Translations under genes and position numbers: made by a program
From: an uncultured Thermoguttaceae bacterium
GTDB taxonomy: Bacteria > Planctomycetota > Planctomycetia > Pirellulales > Thermoguttaceae
Assembly (NCBI GenBank): GCA_934725735.1
Contig: CAKVCP010000110.1
Location: forward strand, 1-7,205
Length of the DNA stretch: 7,205 nt
Reading direction: 5' to 3'
Part shown: one piece after another, positions 1 to 5,687 of the stretch
Layout: every line of letters begins with the position of its first letter
How positions within the stretch are numbered: position 1 is the stretch's first letter
Notes under the pieces: model-generated
What the model saw: the letters and a program-made list of their open reading frames with translations, nothing else
Databases searched by the model: none
Told to the model about the DNA's origin: nothing

Positions 1-1333
1 GACCAGTGTTGTTCGTGTAATACGTTTTTCCCGTTCCAGGATAATCTCTTGGAATTGTTTCGCCTGTCAAATCTGTAAAAACGAGATCTACGTCGTCCCA
101 TTGGTTGAAATCGCCGTCGACGTCGACGGTCTTGAGACCATGCGAAACGGGGAGGGAAGGCGCTCCTTTATAACGCCGTATCCCTTGCGCCATTTGGAGA
201 TAGTAATTGTCCAAATGGCCCCCCTTCATCGGCTCAATGTCGCGGCTGTATTCGCGATCAAATTGATCGACAAAGACCTTCTTCCCACCCTGAGGCCAAC
301 GACCGGCAATCCACTCGTTCCAGCCCGTAATCATGACGTAGTCGGGATTCAATTCGTAGGCGCGTTCCCATTGCTCGGCAAAATTATTGCCTTGGTCGGT
401 TTCGTTCAGTTCCTCTTGCGCGCCGTTGTGGAAACTTCGTCCTCGGGCCAACCCCGAACTCATCGGCGTTACTTGCGCGTTAGGGGCTCTACTTAGATTT
501 TGAGCGACAGAAACGTTGACCTGCTCGGGCTTGTCGGGGCTTTCAGACCAAGAATAAGGCTGAGGATACGCCGCTTCCCAATGCCACGCCTTCTCCGTGT
601 TTACCATCGTAAAAGGCCAGTGGGCTTTTCGTAAGGTCAACTTACTCAGGACGTTTTCATTTTTGACGACGTTCGGGTCGCCGATGAGAAGGGGCTTGCC
701 GTCGAGTTGGAAGAGGAGGTCTTGGTACTCTTCCTTTGAGTAGACTTCGTTCCAAAGCTTGTCCGCCGTTTGATCCGCGTTCGTATTTAACATGAACGTG
801 ATTTGCGGCGTTTCCGCTCCTTCTTTCTTCATCTGCAACAAGGTCTTGCAAATCGCTTCGACGACTTCCGGATACGTCACATTATTTGTCGTATCGAAGA
901 CGAGAAAGTCGACGCCGGCGGTTGCAAGAAGCTGGATATGTCTACGAATGACCCAGGGATCGGAACTGGAATAATATCCGTAGAGAGGTTCGTCCCAGAA
1001 GAAATATGTTCCGGGAGTCCCCCATAGCTCGTTTTCGCTTTGTTCAACTTTCTTCAAATCCGCTTTAGGAAGAAGTTTGAAGAGTTTGGCCAGATCATAG
1101 GGGCCGTCGTTCCAGGGCGCTTTTTTATCCGCTTCTTGGAGCCATAAAAAGTAGAATATCCCCACCTTTTTGTCGGGTTTGAGATTGCCGACTTGATCTG
1201 CGGCCTGGACGTCGCGGCCAAGAGCGTCTTGGGCTCTCCAGGGGACGCCCGAAGATTGGGCGTTGGCGCACGAAGCCCATAACAGGCAACAACCCAAGGA
1301 CAATAGGACTTTTTTCAATGAAATAAAAAGCAT
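1..1333 (-). CDS. Secreted GH71/GH99-like glycoside hydrolase, partial (3' end outside window)
   Basis: Reading from 1333 leftwards gives 444 codons with no stop, so the gene continues past the left edge. The ATG at 1333 follows AAAGAG with a 7-base gap. Residues 1-25 look like a Sec signal peptide with an Ala-Asn-Ala/Gln cleavage site; Cys22 has Trp at -3, so a lipoprotein is unlikely. The mature protein resembles a (beta/alpha)8 hydrolase of the GH71/GH99-like group. It has an early strand KVGIFYFLW (56-64), the segment EPLYGYY (115-121), a strand GVDFLVFD (140-147), GWNEW (337-341), then FVDQFDREYSRDIEPMKGG (354-372), which is characteristic of the group. From about residue 403 a DVDGDFNQWDDV segment resembles the start of a CBM9-like carbohydrate-binding domain, cut off by the window. 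The role is probably hydrolysis of an exported or environmental polysaccharide; substrate and catalytic residues were not determined. The thioredoxin gene lies 42 bases upstream with no terminator between. Family call fairly sure, specificity unknown. Confidence 0.8.
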   Translation of the reverse strand, partial: MLFISLKKVLLSLGCCLLWASCANAQSSGVPWRAQDALGRDVQAADQVGNLKPDKKVGIFYFLWLQEADKKAPWNDGPYDLAKLFKLLPKADLKKVEQSENELWGTPGTYFFWDEPLYGYYSSSDPWVIRRHIQLLATAGVDFLVFDTTNNVTYPEVVEAICKTLLQMKKEGAETPQITFMLNTNADQTADKLWNEVYSKEEYQDLLFQLDGKPLLIGDPNVVKNENVLSKLTLRKAHWPFTMVNTEKAWHWEAAYPQPYSWSESPDKPEQVNVSVAQNLSRAPNAQVTPMSSGLARGRSFHNGAQEELNETDQGNNFAEQWERAYELNPDYVMITGWNEWIAGRWPQGGKKVFVDQFDREYSRDIEPMKGGHLDNYYLQMAQGIRRYKGAPSLPVSHGLKTVDVDGDFNQWDDVDLVFTDLTGETIPRDYPGTGKTYYTNNTG

Positions 1334-1375
1334 GCTATTACTCTTTAGCTTTGTTTTCTGGAGATCGCTTTTGCT

Positions 1376-1696
1376 TTAGATATTTGCGTCGATGAGTTCT
1401 TGCAATTTGGATTGTTTTTGGACTCCTGAGAGGCGCAAGATAGGATTACCGTCTTTATAGAAGATCAAGGTAGGAACGACGGAAATGTTCAGTTGAGAAG
1501 CCAAGTTCATGTTTTCGAAGACGTTGCACTTTAGAAAGACGACCGAAGCATTTTCCTTGGCAAGCGTTTCAAGGACGGGCGCCAACATTCGGCACGGACC
1601 GCAAGTCGGAGACCAAAAGTCAATCAAAACCAGTCGTTTTTCTTCAAGGACGGCTGTGTTGAAATTGGATTCGTTTAATTCATGCAATTCGCTCAT
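1376..1696 (-). CDS. Thioredoxin, CGPC type
   Basis: This is a 106-residue cytoplasmic thioredoxin, a disulfide reductase that passes electrons from thioredoxin reductase to target proteins. The full fold is present at normal length, and numbering matches E. coli Trx closely: buried Asp26, Trp28, active site Cys32-Gly-Pro-Cys35, cis-proline in VVPT (Pro75) and Gly91. The residue before the first cysteine is Thr31 instead of the usual Trp (FWSPTCGPCR), and there is one extra cysteine, Cys57. The frame is open further upstream to an ATG at 1720, but AGGAG at 1704-1708 lies inside that extension, 7 bases before the ATG at 1696. I therefore use 1696; the longer start would add MQRRRSSK. The secreted hydrolase follows after 42 bases and may share the transcript, although a cytoplasmic reductase and an exported hydrolase have no obvious common task. 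A dedicated partner protein is not evident. Confidence 0.93.
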   Translation of the reverse strand: MSELHELNESNFNTAVLEEKRLVLIDFWSPTCGPCRMLAPVLETLAKENASVVFLKCNVFENMNLASQLNISVVPTLIFYKDGNPILRLSGVQKQSKLQELIDANI

Positions 1697-1703
1697 TTTA
1701 GAA

Positions 1704-1708
1704 CTCCT
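1704..1708 (-). promoter_or_regulatory. Ribosome binding site deciding the thioredoxin start
   Basis: AGGAG on the minus strand, separated by 7 bases from the ATG at 1696. It falls within the N-terminal extension of the longest open frame and so argues against the ATG at 1720. Confidence 0.8.
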
Positions 1709-1726
1709 GCGTCTCTGCAATTAAGG

Positions 1727-1757
1727 AAAAAAAACGCCGAGGTGCGGAACGACGGCG
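1727..1757 (-). terminator. Rho-independent terminator between the EF-G-like gene and thioredoxin
   Basis: On the minus strand, CGCCG (1757-1753) pairs with CGGCG (1739-1735). Two further pairs (GT with AC) can form inside after a 2x2 mismatch, around a TCCGC loop. Eight T residues follow directly (1734-1727). The EF-G-like stop codon is 50 bases upstream, so this may simply end that transcript. It also lies just ahead of the thioredoxin gene and just after a promoter-like sequence, so it could act as a leader attenuator. The uninterrupted stem is only 5 base pairs, but all G-C. Confidence 0.6.
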
Positions 1758-1765
1758 GTTTCTAA

Positions 1766-1793
1766 AATTTATACGATGTAGGCTCTATGTCAA
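1766..1793 (-). promoter_or_regulatory. Candidate sigma70-type promoter for thioredoxin and hydrolase
   Basis: A perfect TTGACA -35 box occurs on the minus strand at 1793-1788. The best -10 boxes are TAAATT at 1771-1766 (16-base spacer, 4 of 6 matches) or TATAAA at 1773-1768 (14-base spacer, short). Predicted transcription would begin near 1760, about 60 bases before the thioredoxin ATG and almost at the first base of the terminator hairpin. The exact -35 makes this credible; the start site is inferred. Confidence 0.45.
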
Positions 1794-1806
1794 TAGAACG
1801 AAATTG

Positions 1807-3906
1807 TCACTCATCATCGTCTTTAACTTCGTTTTTGGCGACGATTTCGGCTTGGATATTGCTCGGAACGACGTCATAACGATTAAATTCGATGGTGTAG
1901 CTTCCTTGTCCACCCGTCATACTCGCGAGAGTGCGACTATAGGTCGTAATCTCGGAGAACGGGGCTTCGACGACGACCGTTTGATAACCGCCGCCGGCGT
2001 CTTCAACCCCGATCGGACGACCTCGTCGCGCGGCAATGACGTCGGAGTTGACGTCGCCAACCTTGTCGACAGGAACAGTGACCATCAAGTTGACGATCGG
2101 TTCAAGGAGAACAGGCTTCGCCTTGGCGAAGGTTTCCTTGAATGCGCCCTTAGCCGCCGTACGGAAAGCTTGTTCGTTTGAGTCTACCGGATGGTATTTA
2201 CCGAAGTGGACTTCGATGCACAGATCTTGAACCTGATAACCGGCGACGACGCCGCAGTCCATACGATCCATGAAACCCTTTTCAATTGCGGGGAGGAAGT
2301 TCGCGGGAATTGAACCGCCGACGATCGAGTCAACCCAGAGGAAGTTATTTTTGGGGAAGTACTTCCATTCTTTCATGGACGGGAAACGAGACTTGTCGGT
2401 CGCGAATTCTTCAGGATCCGTGCCAGCCGGGAACGGATACATGCGGATGTGCACTTCGCCGAATTGTCCGGCGCCGCCGCTTTGCTTCTTGTGACGATAG
2501 GAACCTTCCGCCATTTGTTGAATCGTTTCGCGATACGGAATCTTCTGCTCTTTAGTGTCCAATTCAACCTTATCGCGTCTCTTCAGACGTTCCTGGAGAA
2601 CTTGGAGATGCAGATCGCTCATGCCCGTGATAACAAGCTGTTTTGTCTGGTCGTTTCTCTCCATCTTAAAGGTGGGGTCTTCTTCTGCGAGCTTGGTAAG
2701 AGCAACCGAGACCTTGGCTTCGTCGCCGCGATTCTTGGGAAACGCGGCCAAACCAACCATCGGGGTTGGGAACTGGAAGGCGGGGAGGGTGACTTCGCCG
2801 AGGGTCGCGCAGGTCTTGAGTTCGTCCGTTTTGGTAACGGCGACGATCATGCCGGGAGTCGCTTCGTCGACGGGCGTGAGTTCATTCGCCTGGACTTCGA
2901 AGAGTTGGGCGATTTTGAATCCCTTACGAGAGCCGATGAGCGGAACGGTCATACCGTTTTTGAGAGTACCGGAGAAGACGCGAATATAATTGATTTTCTG
3001 AACGAAAGGGTCGATGCGAGTCTTGAAGACCTGGGCGACGACGGGCGCATTTGCATCGGCGACAACGTCGACTTCCTCGCCTTGGGCGTTGGTCGCTTTT
3101 CGCGCGATAGCGTTGGAAGGAAGGGCGTATTTGGCAAGGGCGTCGAGCAATTCTTTGAGGCCGACGCCTGTTTTGGCGGAAACGCAGAAGACGGGGATGA
3201 GGGTTTCTTCTTTGACGCCCTTAACGATGAGCTTTTCAAGGTCTTCCGCAGAGGGAAGTTCGCCTTCGAGGTATCGTTCCATCGCATCGTCGTCAACAGA
3301 AACGATCGATTCGATAAGAGATTCGTGGAGTTCTTGAGGATCGAGAAGAGCGCCTTCGGCTTCCGTAGGATTAAGAACGTCGACGACGCCCTTGAAGTTG
3401 GAGCCGGTTCCGACCGGGATGTTGAAAAGAACCGCTTCAGATCCAAAGACGCTGGTAATCGAGTCCATCAGCTCGTCGAACTTAATGTTGTCGCTATCGA
3501 GCTTGGAGATAATGACGATACGACCAAGTCCGGCATTTTTCGCTTCGGCGAAAACGCGACGCGTATTGACCTGAATTCCCGACGAAGCGTTGACGACAAT
3601 TGCGGCGGTATCGGACGCCCCCATGGCGCCGATTGCTCCGCCAATAAAATCGGGATAGCCGGGAGAGTCGAAGACGTGGAACCTCCGATTATTCCAATCG
3701 AAGTTAATGCAGGACGTCTCGATGGTATACTTGTGGGATTTTTCTTCTTCGTCAAAGTCGCAAATACTCGTTCCATCGTCAACGCTTGCCGGACGCTTGA
3801 CTTTTCCAGAAACGTTCAGAAGGGCGTCGGCTAAGGTCGTCTTGCCAGTTCCACCATGACCGCACAAAACAATATTTCGAATATTTTCAGGGCTATACTT
3901 CGACAT
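1807..3906 (-). CDS. EF-G-like translational GTPase (EF-G-2 / FusA2 type paralogue)
   Basis: This 699-residue protein has the five-domain plan of elongation factor G: GTPase domain about 8-270, domain II about 288-370, III about 385-455, IV about 458-600, V about 600-690. The nucleotide motifs are of the EF-G-2 type, not the main translocase. G1 is GHGGTGKT (16-23) instead of GHVDHGKT. Switch I is EEKSHKYTI (54-62) instead of EQERGITI. G3 is DSPGY (80-84) instead of DTPGH, so Tyr84 replaces the histidine that triggers GTP hydrolysis in EF-G and EF-Tu. G4 is SKLD (134-137) instead of NKMD, and G5 is SAKTG (243-247). Domain IV keeps the loop SGGAGQFGEV (476-485), followed by an extra stretch of about 30 residues (492-521). 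Domain V has RRGRPIG (627-633). The ATG at 3906 has AAGGA 7 bases upstream. A cytoplasmic, ribosome-associated role is expected from the family, but the physiological role of this type is not settled. Confidence 0.88.
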   Translation of the reverse strand: MSKYSPENIRNIVLCGHGGTGKTTLADALLNVSGKVKRPASVDDGTSICDFDEEEKSHKYTIETSCINFDWNNRRFHVFDSPGYPDFIGGAIGAMGASDTAAIVVNASSGIQVNTRRVFAEAKNAGLGRIVIISKLDSDNIKFDELMDSITSVFGSEAVLFNIPVGTGSNFKGVVDVLNPTEAEGALLDPQELHESLIESIVSVDDDAMERYLEGELPSAEDLEKLIVKGVKEETLIPVFCVSAKTGVGLKELLDALAKYALPSNAIARKATNAQGEEVDVVADANAPVVAQVFKTRIDPFVQKINYIRVFSGTLKNGMTVPLIGSRKGFKIAQLFEVQANELTPVDEATPGMIVAVTKTDELKTCATLGEVTLPAFQFPTPMVGLAAFPKNRGDEAKVSVALTKLAEEDPTFKMERNDQTKQLVITGMSDLHLQVLQERLKRRDKVELDTKEQKIPYRETIQQMAEGSYRHKKQSGGAGQFGEVHIRMYPFPAGTDPEEFATDKSRFPSMKEWKYFPKNNFLWVDSIVGGSIPANFLPAIEKGFMDRMDCGVVAGYQVQDLCIEVHFGKYHPVDSNEQAFRTAAKGAFKETFAKAKPVLLEPIVNLMVTVPVDKVGDVNSDVIAARRGRPIGVEDAGGGYQTVVVEAPFSEITTYSRTLASMTGGQGSYTIEFNRYDVVPSNIQAEIVAKNEVKDDDE

Positions 3907-4015
3907 AAAAAAATCCTTGTTTTAAAGACGATAAAGAGTCTAACTCGTTTAGTAAAAACGATATGACGCCGACATTCTTCTCTTCGAGGGGAAAGCTTCT
4001 TTGTGCGATAACAAC

Positions 4016-4059
4016 AAAAAAGCGGCCTTCCCTCAAACTAGCGAGACCGTCTAAAAGCC
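4016..4059 (-). terminator. Possible leader hairpin with T-tract upstream of the EF-G-like gene
   Basis: On the minus strand GGCTTT (4059-4054) can pair with AAGGCC (4029-4024), including one G-U pair, across a 24-base loop that itself contains AGACGGTCT. GC and six T residues (4021-4016) follow. It lies inside the predicted leader of the EF-G-like gene and could be an attenuator. The stem is short and the loop long, so this is a weak call. Confidence 0.2.
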
Positions 4060-4083
4060 TCATTAGATTGAAGACGTCTAAGA

Positions 4084-4112
4084 ATTATACGCAACATGAA
4101 ATGTAAATGCAA
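4084..4112 (-). promoter_or_regulatory. Promoter of the EF-G-like gene
   Basis: On the minus strand TTGCAT (4112-4107) is followed after exactly 17 bases by a perfect TATAAT (4089-4084). The predicted start near 4077 gives a leader of about 170 bases and lies within the palindrome AGACGTCT (4073-4080), a possible operator position. The -35 matches only the TTG part of the consensus. Confidence 0.55.
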
Positions 4113-4254
4113 GCGATAGAGGGAAATTTTTTAGCAGTTTTAGAGCTTTTTTCTTACTGTGGCGAATTGTTCTTGAAGTGGGTTTACCGTGCGCTTTGAT
4201 TTGACTTGTCGCCTACCGTTCTTTTGATATATTGGTCTAATATTAAAACTTCCT

Positions 4255-4281
4255 TTGACGCCTGCTTGCGACGTCTATACA
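4255..4281 (+). promoter_or_regulatory. Candidate promoter of the M16 peptidase gene
   Basis: TTGACG (4255-4260, 5 of 6 matches) and TATACA (4276-4281, 4 of 6) are separated by 15 bases, shorter than ideal. Transcription would start near 4288 and give a leader of about 30 bases. An alternative TTGACT at 4201-4206 with TATATT at 4228-4233 has a 21-base spacer and fits worse. Confidence 0.35.
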
Positions 4282-4304
4282 AGGCCCGTGTTTTACTCAC
4301 TCAG

Positions 4305-4310
4305 AAAGAG
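4305..4310 (+). promoter_or_regulatory. Ribosome binding site deciding the M16 start
   Basis: AAAGAG lies 8 bases before the ATG at 4319, but only 2 bases before the in-frame TTG at 4313 that would add two residues. The spacing supports the ATG. The same AAAGAG sequence precedes the hydrolase gene at the left of the window. Confidence 0.65.
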
Positions 4311-4318
4311 ATTTGAAG

Positions 4319-5548
4319 ATGAAATTCCAGAGAGTTACCCTAGACAATGGATTAGAGATAATTGTGGAGCATAACGACGCCGCTCTTTCCACGTCTCTCG
4401 GTTTTTTTGTAAGGACGGGTTCTCGCGACGAGAACGACGATATTGCAGGTATGAGCCATTTTCTCGAACATATGGCGTTTAAAGGCACCGCGCGACGCAG
4501 CGCCGCCGACGTTAATCGAGAACTTGACGAATTAGGAGGCGTCTTCAACGCTTGCACCGGCGAAGAAGCGACTGTATTCTACGCGAAAGTCCTTCCGGAA
4601 CTTCAGGAACATTGCGTCGACCTTTTGAGCGATATTATGAGCCCTTCTCTATTTGCGGAAGAATTTGAAGTAGAGAAAAAGGTCGTGCTCGAAGAAATTA
4701 GAATGTACGACGATCAGCCTCCATACGGTTTAGACGAAAGGTTTCGCGAGGTCTTTTGGAAAGGTCATCCTTTGTCTCGGAGCGTCTTAGGGACTCTAGA
4801 TTCCGTGGGCGCATTAACGCCCGAAATCATGCGCGACTACTTAGAAAGACGTTATCTTCCGAATAATATAGTCTTCGTCGCGACTGGTCTTTGCAATTTT
4901 GACAAATTGACGAAGTGGGTTTCGAACGCTTGCGGAAAATGGAAGTGTGGCGTTTGCGAACGAGAAGAACGTCCCATGAAAGGTCTGCGCGATAAACTCG
5001 TTTTGCAACGTCCGCAGACGGCGATGGAATATGTTATGCAATTGGTCGACGCTCCATGCTCGAGGGACGATGATCGGTTTACTGCGGCCGCTCTCTCTGT
5101 GATTTTAGGGGATGAAGTGGGAAGTCGACTCTTCTGGAAACTTGTCGATTCCGGGCGCGCCGATTCTGCGACGATATATCACAACGCATATTCAGATCTT
5201 GGGTGTTTTATGACGCTGCTGACGTGTCCTCCGGAGTCCGTTCAAGATAATCTTAAAGCCATAAACGAAGTTCTGGCGGAAGCGGAAAGGGACGGCGTTA
5301 CCGAAGACGAACTGACGCGCGCGAGGAACAAGCTCTTAACGAGCGTCGCTCTCAGTTCAGAGCGCACTGGATCGCGTCTCTTTTCTATCGGCTCCGAATG
5401 GTTGACTACCGCTTCTTATCGCTCGATAGAGGACGATCTGAGCGTTCTTCGCAGAATGTCTGTAGACGACGTCAATCTCTTGATGAAAAAATATAGTTTC
5501 AGTAATCCGGCGACCCTTGCGGTTGGAGAGCTCGACTCGATCGATTGA
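4319..5548 (+). CDS. M16B family zinc peptidase (processing-peptidase-like)
   Basis: This 409-residue protein has the usual length of a one-chain M16B peptidase, the bacterial relatives of mitochondrial processing peptidase. The inverted zinc motif HFLEH is present at 47-51 (His47 and His51 bind zinc, Glu50 is the catalytic base). The third ligand is expected in VVLEEI (122-127), most likely Glu126, 75 residues after His51. The C-terminal half carries SRLF with Arg270 and a tyrosine at Tyr287, the positions of the substrate-contacting Arg/Tyr pair in this family; the usual GLxYxV around the tyrosine is changed to SATIYHN. There is no signal peptide or membrane segment, so it should be cytoplasmic and probably a dimer. 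Physiological substrates are unknown. The protein is cysteine-rich, with Cys192, Cys205, Cys210 and Cys213 close together at the junction of the two halves. It is transcribed divergently from the EF-G-like gene and appears to be a single-gene unit. Confidence 0.92.
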   Translation: MKFQRVTLDNGLEIIVEHNDAALSTSLGFFVRTGSRDENDDIAGMSHFLEHMAFKGTARRSAADVNRELDELGGVFNACTGEEATVFYAKVLPELQEHCVDLLSDIMSPSLFAEEFEVEKKVVLEEIRMYDDQPPYGLDERFREVFWKGHPLSRSVLGTLDSVGALTPEIMRDYLERRYLPNNIVFVATGLCNFDKLTKWVSNACGKWKCGVCEREERPMKGLRDKLVLQRPQTAMEYVMQLVDAPCSRDDDRFTAAALSVILGDEVGSRLFWKLVDSGRADSATIYHNAYSDLGCFMTLLTCPPESVQDNLKAINEVLAEAERDGVTEDELTRARNKLLTSVALSSERTGSRLFSIGSEWLTTASYRSIEDDLSVLRRMSVDDVNLLMKKYSFSNPATLAVGELDSID

Positions 5549-5584
5549 CGTTTGAAAAACGCCGAGCGGTGAAAACGGGTGAAA

Positions 5585-5613
5585 AAATAAGGGGGATTGG
5601 CTCCCCCTTATTT
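5585..5613. terminator. Bidirectional rho-independent terminator between convergent genes
   Basis: AAATAAGGGGG (5585-5595) and CCCCCTTATTT (5603-5613) form a perfect 11-base-pair stem with a 7-base loop. On the minus strand the stem runs straight into a T-rich tail (complement of 5582-5587), which suits the secreted-protein gene ending at 5688. On the plus strand the T-residues are part of the stem. It lies 36 bases after the M16 stop codon. Confidence 0.85.
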
Positions 5614-5620
5614 CGATGAC

Positions 5621-5657
5621 GACTGAGTGATAATCGCTCGGTCTTGTCTGATTTTTT
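5621..5657 (+). terminator. Second hairpin with T-rich tail, plus-strand specific
   Basis: GACTGAGTGA (5621-5630) pairs with TCGCTCGGTC (5634-5643) around a TAA loop. It is a 10-base-pair stem with two G-U pairs that exist only in RNA made from the plus strand; on the minus strand they become A-C mismatches. TTGTCTGATTTTTT follows. It would back up the first terminator for transcripts coming from the M16 gene. Confidence 0.55.
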
Positions 5658-5687
5658 CGTGCGAATTACAGGCGGTTGTTCTGTGAA

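Larger units (their letters stand above)
3907..4318. other. Divergent intergenic region between the EF-G-like and M16 peptidase genes
   Basis: These 412 bases contain no plausible gene on either strand. They hold the leftward promoter of the EF-G-like gene with an untranslated leader of about 170 bases, a weaker rightward promoter candidate for the M16 gene, a possible leader hairpin with a T-tract, and four plus-strand copies of GTCTAA (starts at 3938, 4049, 4076, 4235). Two of these lie in the palindromes AGACCGTCT (4044-4052) and AGACGTCT (4073-4080). The stretch 4120-4200 is AT-rich with T-runs, and no clear structure was found there. Confidence 0.7.

Noticed and set aside
114..129. Perfect 16-base palindrome CCGTCGACGTCGACGG
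   Set aside because: It is explained by repeated GTC and GAC codons for Val-Asp-Val-Asp-Gly inside the hydrolase gene; a regulatory role is not needed.
101..496. Plus-strand open frame of 131 codons at the left end
   Set aside because: It is antisense to the hydrolase frame, which has a signal peptide and family landmarks over the same stretch. No start signal or domain is visible.
1376..1720. Longer thioredoxin start at 1720 adding MQRRRSSK
   Set aside because: The Shine-Dalgarno sequence for the ATG at 1696 lies inside this extension, and starting at 1696 gives the usual thioredoxin N-terminus.
2449..3834. A 461-codon open frame on the plus strand, antisense to the EF-G-like gene
   Set aside because: It is fully inside a well-supported conserved gene. 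Its translation is a low-information mix rich in Phe, Gly, Asp and Arg with no known motif, as expected from the codon bias of the opposite strand.
4137..4147. GTTTTAGAGCT, identical to the start of some type II CRISPR repeats
   Set aside because: Only 11 bases match, in an AT-rich intergenic stretch. There is no second copy, no spacer and no cas gene.
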